Origin: DASQMT01 sp963835735
GTDB taxonomy: Bacteria > Actinomycetota > Thermoleophilia > Solirubrobacterales > Solirubrobacteraceae
Reading direction: 5' to 3'
Length of the DNA: 64,000 nt
NCBI GenBank assembly: GCA_963835735.1
Contig: CAWIGP010000005.1
Location: 558,001 to 622,000 of the forward strand
A model generated the notes under the pieces. That model was not told the origin of the DNA and ran no database searches. It worked only from the letters and a program-made list of their open reading frames with translations. This document shows, piece by piece, positions 18,741 to 25,896 of this stretch. Within the stretch, counting starts at the first letter, position 1; every line of letters starts with the position of its first letter. The translations under genes and the position numbers were made by a program.

Positions 18741-19531
18741 CACCGGCGGCGCACGCCGATCACGAGCATGTACTCGCGCGTGTGAACGATCTCTCCGCCG
18801 TCGCGGTAGTTCGATTCGAAGAACTCGACCCACGCCCGATGAAGCTCGTCGCGGCGCGCGCCGAGCGCGTCGGCGAGCGTCTTCGTCGGCCCGAAATCGG
18901 TCGAGAACAGCTCCCAGTAGTCCTCGCCGCTGGACACGCGGAGCGTCGAGGTCCGCGTCTCCAGCTCGAGCTCGAACCACTCGCCGAGGAGCGCGCGGAC
19001 GCGCTGCTCGTCGCCCCAGTCGAACGGGCTGCTCGGCGGCGGGGCGGGCTGGAACGGAGCCATCATCGCGAACATGCGGGCCACGCCGCCCGCGGGCGTC
19101 CAGTTCGCGAGGGAGAGGCGGCCGCCCGGGCGCGTCACGCGCGCGAGCTCGCGCGCCGTCGCTGCATGGTCGGGCGCGAACATCACCCCGCAGATCGAGG
19201 AGACCGTGTCGAAGCCCGCATCGGGCAGATCGAGGCGCTCACAATCGCCCACCCGGTAGTCGATCTCGAGACCGAGCTCCGTGGCCCGCTCTATCGCCGT
19301 CTCGATCAGCGCCGGAGCGAGGTCGATCCCGGTCACCTCCGCGCCGCGAGCCGCGGCGCGCTCGGCCACCGCCCCTGTTCCGCATGCGAGGTCGAGCCAC
19401 CGCCGGCCCGGCCGCGGATCGAGCCGTTCGATCACGATCTCGTGGATGTCGGCGATCGTCTCGGTGACGCGCTGGTAGGGCGCCGAGCCCCACATCACGC
19501 TGTGCCGCCGCTTCAGTTCCTCGTAGGGCAT
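18740..19531 (-). CDS. SAM-dependent methyltransferase (class I)
   Basis: About 263 aa from ATG 19531 (MPYEELKRRHSVMWGSAPYQ). SAM motif I is WLDLACGTGAVAERAAARG, with motif II acidic TGIDLAP and later VGDCERLDLPDAGFDTVSS. The MWGSAPYQRV start resembles UbiE/ArsM-type small-molecule methyltransferases. It overlaps the upstream FDOR gene by 19 nt and the downstream two-TM gene by ATGA, so all three should be co-expressed under the TetR operator near 20040. Substrate unknown. Confidence 0.88.
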   Translation of the reverse strand: MPYEELKRRHSVMWGSAPYQRVTETIADIHEIVIERLDPRPGRRWLDLACGTGAVAERAAARGAEVTGIDLAPALIETAIERATELGLEIDYRVGDCERLDLPDAGFDTVSSICGVMFAPDHAATARELARVTRPGGRLSLANWTPAGGVARMFAMMAPFQPAPPPSSPFDWGDEQRVRALLGEWFELELETRTSTLRVSSGEDYWELFSTDFGPTKTLADALGARRDELHRAWVEFFESNYRDGGEIVHTREYMLVIGVRRR

Positions 19532-20013
19532 GCCCGGAACACCGGGATCTCGCGGTTCGCCGCCCATCGGCGGTAATGGGTGAAGCCGGGGAAGATCGCC
19601 TCTCCGCGCCGGTAGCCGACCTCTCGCTCGGCGCCCTTCAGCTCGCGCGCCACCACGTCGCGGCTGACGCCGTCTACGGCGATCCTGGCGCGCGGGTCGG
19701 CGCGCAGGTTGTGGCACCAGGAGGGGTCCCGAACACGGCCGAAGTTGGAGGCGATCAGGATCGAGTCCTCCCCGTCAGAGAGCCCCAGCACGGGCAGCGT
19801 GCGCGGGCGGCCACTCCTGGCCCCGGTCGTCGTCAGCATCGCGATCTCGACGCCCGCCAGCCACGACGATGCAGTGGTCGCGCCGCCGCTGACGCGGTAG
19901 ACGAGCAGATCCAGCGGCTGCTGGATCATCCCGTAGAACTTGGCCATGGGCCGCGTCGCCGCGGTCCTTCGCACGATCCGATGAGGGCGGCGCGCCCGGC
20001 GGTAGCTCCTCAT
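19513..20013 (-). CDS. Deazaflavin (F420)-dependent nitroreductase-family oxidoreductase
   Basis: A 166-aa split beta-barrel FDOR-A (Ddn-like) protein, using F420H2 to reduce small quinones or nitro compounds. Signature pieces: IAMLTTTGARSGRPRTLPVL, the DGEDSILIASNFG strand and RDPSWCHNLRADPRARIAV. The ATG at 20013 is supported by a TAGCTT -10 (20020-20025) 6 nt upstream and a TTGCAA -35 with a 17-bp spacer. It is first gene of the FDOR-methyltransferase-membrane protein unit and divergent from a TetR gene across a perfect operator-like dyad. Confidence 0.9.
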   Translation of the reverse strand: MRSYRRARRPHRIVRRTAATRPMAKFYGMIQQPLDLLVYRVSGGATTASSWLAGVEIAMLTTTGARSGRPRTLPVLGLSDGEDSILIASNFGRVRDPSWCHNLRADPRARIAVDGVSRDVVARELKGAEREVGYRRGEAIFPGFTHYRRWAANREIPVFRACPTRN

Positions 20014-20019
20014 CCGGTC

Positions 20020-20056
20020 AAGCTAGCAAATGCAACTAATAGTTGCAAGCTAGAAT
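20020..20056. promoter_or_regulatory. TetR operator with divergent leaderless promoters
   Basis: Perfect dyad TGCAACT-AAT-AGTTGCA (20031-20047), flanked by CTAGC (20023-20027) and GCTAG (20049-20053). Toward FDOR: -35 TTGCAA (20043-20048), 17-bp spacer, -10 TAGCTT (20020-20025), then 6 nt to ATG. Toward tetR: -10 TAGAAT (20051-20056), then 6 nt to GTG 20063. The operator covers both promoters. Confidence 0.8.
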
Positions 20057-20062
20057 GGAGCC

Positions 20063-20695
20063 GTGACGAGCGCGAACACCGCGACCAAGATCCCGGAGGC
20101 GGGAGGGCGCGGGCGGCGCGGACCGAGTCGGCGGGTGCGAGCGGCCGCGTTCGCGGCGACGCTCGCAGAGCTGGCCGAGGGCGGCTACGCGGCGCTCAGC
20201 CTCGAGCGTGTAGCCCGCCGGGCCGGCGTTCACAAGACCACGCTCTACCGGCGCTGGGGCTCGCGCGAGGAGCTGGTGCTGCAGGCGATGCTCGAGCGCG
20301 CCGCGGAGCACATCTCGGTTCCCGACACCGGCTCGCTGCGCGCAGACCTGCTGGAGCTCGCCCGTACCGCGGCCGCCAACGCCGCGAGCCCCGAGGTCGC
20401 GGCGATGGCCCGTGCGGTGGCTGCCGAGTCGCCCTACGACAGCAAGCTGGCGGCGGCCAACGGCCGTTTCTGGGCTGAGCGCCTCGCGCTCGACGGCGTC
20501 ATCGTCGAGCGGGCGATCGAGCGCGGCGAGGTGGCGGCCGGGACCGAACCTCGGCGGGTGATCGAGTCGGTGCTGGGCCCGATCCATCTCCGGCTGTTGC
20601 TCACCGGCGAACCGATCGACGATTCCTTCCTGAAGGGGATCGTCGACGTCGTGGTCGACGGCGTCGCCCAGCCCATCGCGCCCTCGCCGGAGTAG
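20063..20695 (+). CDS. TetR-family transcriptional regulator
   Basis: A 210-aa repressor. The N-terminal HTH reads AALSLERVARRAGVHKTTLY then RRWGSREELV, with the conserved KTTLYRRW recognition segment. The C-terminal ligand domain ends DVVVDGVAQPIAPSPE and resembles the TetR_C_16/AcrR type. Start GTG 20063. It is divergent from the FDOR operon with a shared dyad operator, so it probably represses itself and the FDOR genes. The stop codon lies inside a 20-nt stretch identical to the 5' end of the tRNA-Met gene 4.2 kb away. Confidence 0.9.
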   Translation: MTSANTATKIPEAGGRGRRGPSRRVRAAAFAATLAELAEGGYAALSLERVARRAGVHKTTLYRRWGSREELVLQAMLERAAEHISVPDTGSLRADLLELARTAAANAASPEVAAMARAVAAESPYDSKLAAANGRFWAERLALDGVIVERAIERGEVAAGTEPRRVIESVLGPIHLRLLLTGEPIDDSFLKGIVDVVVDGVAQPIAPSPE

Positions 20696-20705
20696 CTCAG
20701 TCGGT
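20686..20705 (+). repeat. tRNA 5'-half fragment (20 nt identical to tRNA-Met)
   Basis: Positions 20686-20705 are identical to 24899-24918, the acceptor 5' strand and D-arm start of the tRNA-Met(CAT) gene. The rest of the tRNA is absent here. A 20-nt exact match is not expected by chance. The fragment overlaps the tetR stop codon. It could mark an integration or recombination scar, or derive from another tRNA outside this window with the same 5' end. Confidence 0.7.
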
Positions 20706-20796
20706 CGGAGCTAGGCGGGCGGCCTCGCGGAGCCGTACATGGCCTCCCCGACGATCACGATCGCCGCGTCGCCGCGCCCGTCGTTGAACGCGCTCA

Positions 20797-21441
20797 TCAG
20801 CGATCCCCTCCCCGCCGGACGCGCCGGAGGATGGCGTCGATGCGCCGGCGGGTGTCGCGCGTGTCGGTCATGGCGATGTATGGCCGTCCGGCGGTCGCCG
20901 CCCACGGCACGAGCGCGTCGAAGTCGAGCTCGCGGATCAGCTCGAGGCTCTCGATGTAGCGCTCGCGGTCGCTCGAACCGAGCACCGCGGCGACCCACTC
21001 GCCGTCGTCCAGGTAGATCGTGTCGCCGGTGAACAGGAAGCGGTGCTCGCCGCTGTCCCACAAGTAGGCGGTCGCGCCGGGGGTGTGGCCCGGCGTCGGG
21101 ATCGCCTCGAAGTCGTCGTCGAGCATGTGGCGCGCCGAGAACGCCGCGCGCACCTTGCGATGCTCGGCGACGGCGTCGCGGTCGGCGCGGTGGACGAACA
21201 GCGGCGCGTCCGGCGAGTCGCCGCCGAGCTGGGCCTCGTGCCGGTGGTTCAGGTACACGCGCGCGATGCCGCCGAGCTCCGCGATGGCGGCCGCATCCGG
21301 CGCGACCGATGGCGTGCCGTACACCAGCAGGTTGCCGCGCTCACGCGGGAGCAGGAACGCTCGGATCCGGAGCGCGGGCGCGAAGTCCAGCTTCCCCGGG
21401 GTGGACGCGTAGACCCCGGAGGCTGCTTGCAGGGACGTCAT
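20797..21441 (-). CDS. MBL-fold metallo-hydrolase under SoxR-type promoter
   Basis: A 214-aa metallo-beta-lactamase-fold protein. The first metal motif is atypical (LNHRHEAQLGG instead of HxHxDH); later ligands are present (PTPGHTPGATAYL, FLFTGDTIYLDDGEW). It could be a hydrolase of thioesters or lactones, or a degenerate binder. ATG 21441 is 6 nt from a TAGATT -10, whose 19-bp spacer to TTGACT contains a SoxR box; the SoxR gene is divergent. Redox-cycling compounds therefore probably induce it. A 28-codon frame overlaps its stop by ATGA but is not convincing as a gene. Confidence 0.85.
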   Translation of the reverse strand: MTSLQAASGVYASTPGKLDFAPALRIRAFLLPRERGNLLVYGTPSVAPDAAAIAELGGIARVYLNHRHEAQLGGDSPDAPLFVHRADRDAVAEHRKVRAAFSARHMLDDDFEAIPTPGHTPGATAYLWDSGEHRFLFTGDTIYLDDGEWVAAVLGSSDRERYIESLELIRELDFDALVPWAATAGRPYIAMTDTRDTRRRIDAILRRVRRGGDR

Positions 21442-21447
21442 GAGGGC

Positions 21448-21478
21448 AATCTACAAGTTCAAGTGAACTTGAAGTCAA
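21448..21478 (-). promoter_or_regulatory. SoxR-type promoter: 19-bp spacer with SoxR box
   Basis: On the minus strand: -35 TTGACT (21473-21478), exactly 19 bp, -10 TAGATT (21448-21453), then 6 nt to the MBL ATG. The spacer contains the dyad TTCAAGT-GA-ACTTGAA (21458-21473 on plus). Activators of the MerR family act on over-long 19-20 bp spacers. The arrangement closely mirrors the E. coli soxS promoter (TCAAGTTAACTTGA in the spacer, recalled from memory). Confidence 0.85.
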
Positions 21479-21503
21479 GCGCGATCCGTGGTTCCCTGCT
21501 TGG

Positions 21504-21959
21504 GTGTCCGAGCTGCTGACCATCGGCGACGTCGCGAAGCGCAGCGGCGTAGCGGCGTCGGCGCTGCGGTTCTACGAGGAGCGCGGCCTGATCGCGTCCG
21601 AGCGGGCCGGGTCCGGCCACCGCCGCTTCCGGCGCCCCGTGCTGCGCCGGATCGCGTTCATCGTGTTCGCGCAGCGGATCGGCCTGACGCTCGACGAGAT
21701 CGGCCGCGAGCTGGCCAAGCTCCCGCCCGACCGCGCTCCCGACCGGCGCGACTGGGCGCGGCTGTCGAGCACCTGGACGTCGAGGATCGACGAGCGGATC
21801 ACCGAGCTCGAGCGGTTGAAGGCCGGGCTGACCGAATGCATCGGCTGCGGCTGCCTCTCGCTCGACCGCTGCCGGCTCGCCAACCCCGACGACCGCGCCG
21901 CCGCCTCGGGGCCTGGTCCGCGCTACTGGATCGGCGACGCGCGCGCCGCTCTCGCGTGA
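21504..21959 (+). CDS. soxR: SoxR, redox-sensing MerR-family activator
   Basis: A 151-aa MerR-type regulator starting at GTG 21504. HTH: LLTIGDVAKRSGVAASALRF then YEERGLI. The C-terminal [2Fe-2S] ligands are CIGCGCLSLDRC, the exact C-x2-C-x-C-x5-C spacing of SoxR. SoxR is activated by oxidation of this cluster by redox-active drugs or superoxide, then untwists a promoter with a 19-bp spacer. Such a promoter lies directly upstream, pointing to the divergent MBL hydrolase. The last 90 nt are duplicated at 18463-18552. Confidence 0.96.
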   Translation: MSELLTIGDVAKRSGVAASALRFYEERGLIASERAGSGHRRFRRPVLRRIAFIVFAQRIGLTLDEIGRELAKLPPDRAPDRRDWARLSSTWTSRIDERITELERLKAGLTECIGCGCLSLDRCRLANPDDRAAASGPGPRYWIGDARAALA

Positions 21960-21980
21960 CGGGTACAGCAACCGGCTACT

Positions 21981-22841
21981 TCACTTCGCGCCGATGCCGA
22001 CGTTGACCCGGTTCGTCAGTGTCGCTCGCCCGTCTCTCCCGGCGCGCTCGCGCAGCATGCCGTCGAGGACTTGGCGCAATCTCGCTTGCTGTTGCTCTGT
22101 GAGGTCGAGATCCGCGATCACCATGCCGGGAATCGGGTTGCCGTGCAAGACCCAGTCCCACATCTCCTGCCCCGAGGAGAACGTCGGCCGCTCCGCCGTG
22201 CGCTCGACGCGAACGTCGTTCAGTCCCGCATCCGTCAGGCGCCGGCCCAAGACCTCCGGATCGGACACCTGGAACTCGAGCGGCGGCGGATCGTCCGGCA
22301 GCCCCGGGAACGCGGGGGCGACGGCCTTCAGCGCGCCGATGAAGAACTGGAGGAACTCAAGCTCCGCGGGAAAGCCGTAGGCGATCACGAGCACGCGCCC
22401 GCCGGGCTTGGTCACCCGAACCATCTCGCGAAGCGCGCGCGCCTGGTCGGGCACGAGCATGACGCCGAACTGCGACCCGGTGACGTCGAAGCTGTCGTCC
22501 GGGAGATCGAGGGCATGACAGTCCATCACGCGCCCCTCCGCCTTGCTCAGTGCCTCCTCGCGGACGCGCGCCTGGAAGCGCTCGATCATCGCGCGGGACC
22601 AGTCGGTGGCGAGCACCTGCGCGCCCAGGCGCGCGGCCGGCAGGCTGAGACCGCCAGGCCCCGCGGCGACGTCGAGGAACCGCTCGCCGGGCGCGAGCCC
22701 GACGAGATCGAGCGCCTCGTTTGCAAGATCGAGCTCCTGCGGAGCCACGTGCCGGTCGTAGCCCTCCGCGATCGCGTCCCACGCCTCCGGCGGTGCGGCG
22801 TGCTCTTCGGTCGTAATCGCTTCGCCCGGGGTCGTGGTCAT
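21981..22841 (-). CDS. Class I SAM-dependent methyltransferase (UbiE-like)
   Basis: 286 aa, starting MTTTPGEAITTEEHAAPPEA with an AAGG-type motif I (FLDVAAGPGGLSLPAARLG), motif II ATDWSRAMIERF and post-I ALDLPDDSFDVTGSQFGVM. The N-terminal EAWDAIAEGYDRHVAPQE resembles methyltransferases found beside LuxR-type regulators in actinobacteria. A good Shine-Dalgarno (AAGGAGGAG) precedes the ATG at 22841. It is followed by a convergent soxR (21-nt gap). Substrate unknown. Confidence 0.88.
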   Translation of the reverse strand: MTTTPGEAITTEEHAAPPEAWDAIAEGYDRHVAPQELDLANEALDLVGLAPGERFLDVAAGPGGLSLPAARLGAQVLATDWSRAMIERFQARVREEALSKAEGRVMDCHALDLPDDSFDVTGSQFGVMLVPDQARALREMVRVTKPGGRVLVIAYGFPAELEFLQFFIGALKAVAPAFPGLPDDPPPLEFQVSDPEVLGRRLTDAGLNDVRVERTAERPTFSSGQEMWDWVLHGNPIPGMVIADLDLTEQQQARLRQVLDGMLRERAGRDGRATLTNRVNVGIGAK

Positions 22842-22962
22842 CGTCTCCTCCTTGCCGTGGGTCGATCCGCAAAGCGACCGTAGACGGCGAGTGGCGCCTC
22901 GACTTCGGGCGAAAGACCCAATTCCGCGACGACGGGATGTGGGTGGTTCTGTGTAGCGAGAG

Positions 22963-24591
22963 CTACCGGACGAGGCCGTGCTTGTAGGCGTACGCGGTCG
23001 CCTCGGCGCGGGACGAGAGCCCCAGCTTGGCGAAGATGTTGCTGACGTGCCGCGCGACCGTCTTCTCGCTGATGAACAGCTCGGTCGCGATCGCGCGGTT
23101 GGTCTTACCCGCGGCGACGAGCGTGAGCACTTCGCTCTCGCGTCTGCTCAGCCCTCCCGGCCGCGGCGACCCGGCGATTCGGGCAAGCCACTCGAGATCG
23201 GAGCGCGCGCCGAGCTCCTCGAGCACGCTGCGTGCCGCCTCGAACTCGAGTTCGGCGCCGGCATCGTCGCCCAGTTCCCGGCAGGCGATCCCGATCAGCA
23301 CGCGGACGCGCGTCGCCTGATGTGGCACCTCGAGCTCGCGCCACGAGCGCTGCGCCGTCCGGAGCTTCGCCAGCGCCGCCCGTGCATCGCCTTCAGCCAG
23401 AATGACGGCACCGGCCGCATCAGCGGCAAGGGCATTCAGATATGGGGCGTCGAGCTGCGCAGCGATCCCCGCCAGCTCATCGGCAGCCATGCGCGCTGCC
23501 GCCACGTCCTCGGCCTCGAGCATGACCTCGACACAAGCGGGCAGCAGGCGCGACCGGGCGATCGGATCCTCCACCTCATCCAGCGCGCGGCGGATCGCCG
23601 GGAGAGCGAGAAAAACTCGCCCCTGCGCCAAGCGAAGCAAGGACATCCCCGGCTCGGGGTCTCGTCCAGCCAGGCTTGCCTGGCGGTATGACTCCTCCGC
23701 CTCGGTGAGCTCGCCTCGCAGCCGCTGGATCTCGGCCAGCTGGTAGTAGGCCGATCCGAGCACGTCCCATGCCGGCGGCCCGGCGAGCAACTCCCGCGCT
23801 TGGCGGGCGGACTCGAGAGCGTCCGTCCACGCGCCCTGCAGCTGGAAGATCTCGCAGCGATGAACGAGACAGTTGCCCCGGAACGGGACGAGGTCGGGCT
23901 GCGAATCGCACCAGCGGGTGAGCGCGTCCGTCCACTCCCTCGCGCGACGCAGGTCGAACACCGCTTGGCACAACGCGATCACCTGGCAGTAGGCGATCCC
24001 GGCGAGGATCGGCGCCACCTCGTCTGCGGTGACCGAGACCATGACCTCATCCAGCAGTGCGACGCCGTCCGCGACTCGTCCCTGCAGGATCAGCGCGTAT
24101 CCGCGGCAGAGCCGCGCGAACATCGTCGCGTCGGGATCCGCGAAGCGCTCGGCGATCGCCCCCGCATCGACCAAGCTCGAGTACACGTCAGCGTCTCCCT
24201 CGAACAGGCGCGGCAACGCGGTGAGCATGCGCAACCAGGCCTGCTCGACGCTCTCGCCGCTGCTGTCCTCCAACACACGGCCGCCGCGGGCGACCCATCC
24301 CATCGCCGGGGCCAGCTCACCCCGGAAGAAGAGGCCGAGCGCCTGCCAGAAGGCACAGCGTGCGGCGCGCTTCGCTTCTCCGCCGCGCGACCACGCGTGG
24401 TGAGCCTCGATCCAAGCGCCCTCGCAAGCGTCGTCTCGTCCGACCATGTACGCGGCGACCGCGAGGCGCTCGAGATCCTCGACGTCCAACTGCCCCTCAC
24501 CATGAGCCGCCGACAACTGGTCGAACGCATCACCCCACATCCGACGCTCAAACGCGCCACGGGCACGCTCCACTCGATCGGCCACCGCCAT
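22963..24591 (-). CDS. LuxR-family regulator with TPR-like sensor region
   Basis: 542 aa from ATG 24591 (MAVADRVERARGAFERRMWG). A frame open to 24798 would add 69 poorly conserved residues, but a TATCGT -10 hexamer (24598-24603) lies exactly 6 nt before 24591, so the shorter start is favoured. Residues 20-460 are alpha-helical TPR-like repeats (LAEIQRLRGELTEAEESYRQ). The C-terminus is a LuxR HTH (GLSRRESEVLTLVAAGKTNR, SEKTVARHVSNIFAKLG). There is no P-loop, so it is not a MalT-type STAND protein. It lies 121 nt upstream of the minus-strand UbiE-like methyltransferase gene, which it may regulate. Confidence 0.85.
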   Translation of the reverse strand: MAVADRVERARGAFERRMWGDAFDQLSAAHGEGQLDVEDLERLAVAAYMVGRDDACEGAWIEAHHAWSRGGEAKRAARCAFWQALGLFFRGELAPAMGWVARGGRVLEDSSGESVEQAWLRMLTALPRLFEGDADVYSSLVDAGAIAERFADPDATMFARLCRGYALILQGRVADGVALLDEVMVSVTADEVAPILAGIAYCQVIALCQAVFDLRRAREWTDALTRWCDSQPDLVPFRGNCLVHRCEIFQLQGAWTDALESARQARELLAGPPAWDVLGSAYYQLAEIQRLRGELTEAEESYRQASLAGRDPEPGMSLLRLAQGRVFLALPAIRRALDEVEDPIARSRLLPACVEVMLEAEDVAAARMAADELAGIAAQLDAPYLNALAADAAGAVILAEGDARAALAKLRTAQRSWRELEVPHQATRVRVLIGIACRELGDDAGAELEFEAARSVLEELGARSDLEWLARIAGSPRPGGLSRRESEVLTLVAAGKTNRAIATELFISEKTVARHVSNIFAKLGLSSRAEATAYAYKHGLVR

Positions 24592-24898
24592 CGACTCACG
24601 ATAAACCCAGCCGTGGGCGCCATCACCGCCCTCGCAGGTCGCGAGATGCTCAGTCTCGGCGGAAGCAGTAGCCGCCGCCGCCCACCTCGCGTTCCCGGTG
24701 AGCAGAGCGCCTTTCAGCGCCCTCACGGTCTCCATGACCGGACCCTCTACCGAGACAAGCCGCTTCGTGGCTCTGCCTCGCCCCAGTTCCAGACGCAAGG
24801 TCCCGAGTTATCAGCAAAACGATGGGCCGACCGTCACGCTGCGCCTCGCTCAGACGAAGGATCCAGCCGTCGGACCTGCCGCTAGTCTCTCGTTCCCC
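24592..24898. other. Intergenic region between luxR-like gene and tRNA-Met
   Basis: I find no convincing gene here. The frame continuing the LuxR gene upstream to 24798 is open but lacks the typical N-terminal start of the family. The region should contain the promoter of the LuxR gene (TATCGT at 24598-24603) and that of the tRNA; no clear tRNA -35/-10 pair was found. Confidence 0.5.
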
Positions 24899-24972
24899 GC
24901 CGGAGTAGCTCAGTCGGTTAGAGCAGCGGAATCATAATCCGCGTGTCGGGGGTTCGAGTCCCTCCTCCGGCA
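24899..24972 (+). tRNA. tRNA-Met (anticodon CAT)
   Basis: The acceptor arms GCCGGAG (24899-24905) and CTCCGGC (24965-24971) pair, with discriminator A at 24972. A D-arm with AGCTCAGTCGGTTAGAGC, an anticodon stem GCGGA/TCCGC enclosing the loop ATCATAA (anticodon CAT) and a GGTTCGAGTCC T-arm complete the cloverleaf. The 3' end continues CCT, so CCA is not fully encoded. The elongator Met type is favoured, but a CAT anticodon modified to lysidine (Ile2) cannot be excluded. Confidence 0.95.
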
Positions 24973-25013
24973 CCTATGAAAGCCCTGCTAATCGCGGGCT
25001 TTGGACCCTCGTC

Positions 25014-25070
25014 ATGACCACCGGCCGGCTCCTCTCCGTCAATGTGGGTATGCCGCGGGACGTTCCTCCA
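25014..25070 (+). pseudogene. N-terminal fragment resembling a MOSC-domain protein
   Basis: Forty nt after the tRNA, a frame starts MTTGRLLSVNVGMPRDVP, which resembles the start of MOSC-domain molybdenum-cofactor proteins (RLLSVNVG-PR). The following sequence does not continue the MOSC pattern. Probably the stump of a gene truncated next to the tRNA, a common place for insertion. Confidence 0.45.
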
Positions 25071-25173
25071 GAGCTAGAAGTACTGGTCCTCGCCGACCAC
25101 GGTGAGGAGCGGGCCCGTCACATGATCCTGGGTGCCGTGGCATCGCTTCGCGTGTATGCCGTGGCGATCAGTC

Positions 25174-25566
25174 TCACGGCTCGCGCCGCGAGACACTCGT
25201 GACGCGATCGATCGACCGATCGAACGAGGCGATCGCGCTCACGCCGGTCGCCTCTGCCTGTGCGACGAGATACGCCTCGGCGAAGTCCAGGCGCTCCAGC
25301 TCGTAGACCTCGAACGCGCGTAGGAGCGACGTCTCGTCTGTGACTCGGATCGAGGGCAGAGCGACCGCCGCGCGCATGAGCTCGGCCACGCGTGCGCGAG
25401 GCACCTCATAGAAGGACTCGAGGACGTAGACACCCTCAGCGACGATCAAGTCCGCGAGCAGGAGTTCCTCTCCCGAAGCCAGCAGCGCGGTTGCGCGGGC
25501 CGCCATCTCCGGCGGATCGCCGGTGAGGTGCCGGATCAGGACGTTGGTGTCGACGAACGCCGTCAG
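25174..25566 (-). CDS. VapC-type PIN-domain toxin
   Basis: An RNase toxin that cleaves RNA with four acidic residues. The catalytic N-terminus FVDTNVLIRHLTGDPPE (Asp at DTN) lies upstream of the first ATG. The frame is open to a CTG at 25566, giving a CTGA overlap with the vapB stop, so translation probably begins at CTG (rare) by coupling, or the start base is misread. Other acids: AEGVYVLES and LDFAEAYLVA, with ASFDR near the end. About 130 aa, typical. It is the downstream partner of the AbrB-like antitoxin. Confidence 0.85.
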   Translation of the reverse strand: MTAFVDTNVLIRHLTGDPPEMAARATALLASGEELLLADLIVAEGVYVLESFYEVPRARVAELMRAAVALPSIRVTDETSLLRAFEVYELERLDFAEAYLVAQAEATGVSAIASFDRSIDRVTSVSRREP

Positions 25567-25814
25567 CGGGCGCGCTCCGCGCGCGCTCGGCGCGTCTCAC
25601 GCAGGACCTCATCCCACGGGGTGCCGCGCTTGCTCGTCGGGACCGGGACGCTTCCGGCCATCGAAATGAAGTCCGGTGTCTTGGCGAGGACCGCCCGCGA
25701 GTCCTCGACGCGGAACAGCAACTCGTCACCCTCGTGAAGGTCGAGTGCGTCGCGCACCGTCTTTGGAATCGTGACCTGGCCCTTTGAGGTCATCTTGGCT
25801 CGGACGTCCACCAT
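25563..25814 (-). CDS. VapB/AbrB-type antitoxin
   Basis: An 83-aa swapped-hairpin AbrB/MazE-like DNA-binding protein with the signature MTSKGQVTIPKTVRDALDLH and GDELLFRVEDSRAVLAKTPD. The C-terminal tail (PTSKRGTPWDEVLRETRRAR) would wrap the PIN toxin. A Shine-Dalgarno (TAAGGAG) precedes ATG 25814, and the CCTTAC/GTAAGG dyad just upstream is a likely autoregulatory operator. The stop overlaps the toxin start by CTGA. Confidence 0.88.
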   Translation of the reverse strand: MVDVRAKMTSKGQVTIPKTVRDALDLHEGDELLFRVEDSRAVLAKTPDFISMAGSVPVPTSKRGTPWDEVLRETRRARAERAR

Positions 25815-25817
25815 GCT

Positions 25818-25841
25818 CCTTACGATTCGCCGAAAGTAAGG
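25818..25841. promoter_or_regulatory. Inverted repeat upstream of vapB
   Basis: CCTTAC (25818-25823) and GTAAGG (25836-25841), 12 nt apart, are a perfect dyad overlapping the vapB ribosome-binding region. It is a candidate VapBC operator. Confidence 0.45.
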
Positions 25842-25896
25842 ATACAGCGTCGGTCGGGCCGAGCGGCTCGACCGGCTGCTGCGGTAACCCGACGCG

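Noticed and set aside
20711..20797. 28-codon frame overlapping the MBL stop by ATGA
   Set aside because: Too short, no domain, and the overlap can arise by chance.
24592..24798. Longer N-terminus of the LuxR-type regulator
   Set aside because: No family similarity, and a -10 hexamer 6 nt before 24591 favours the shorter start.
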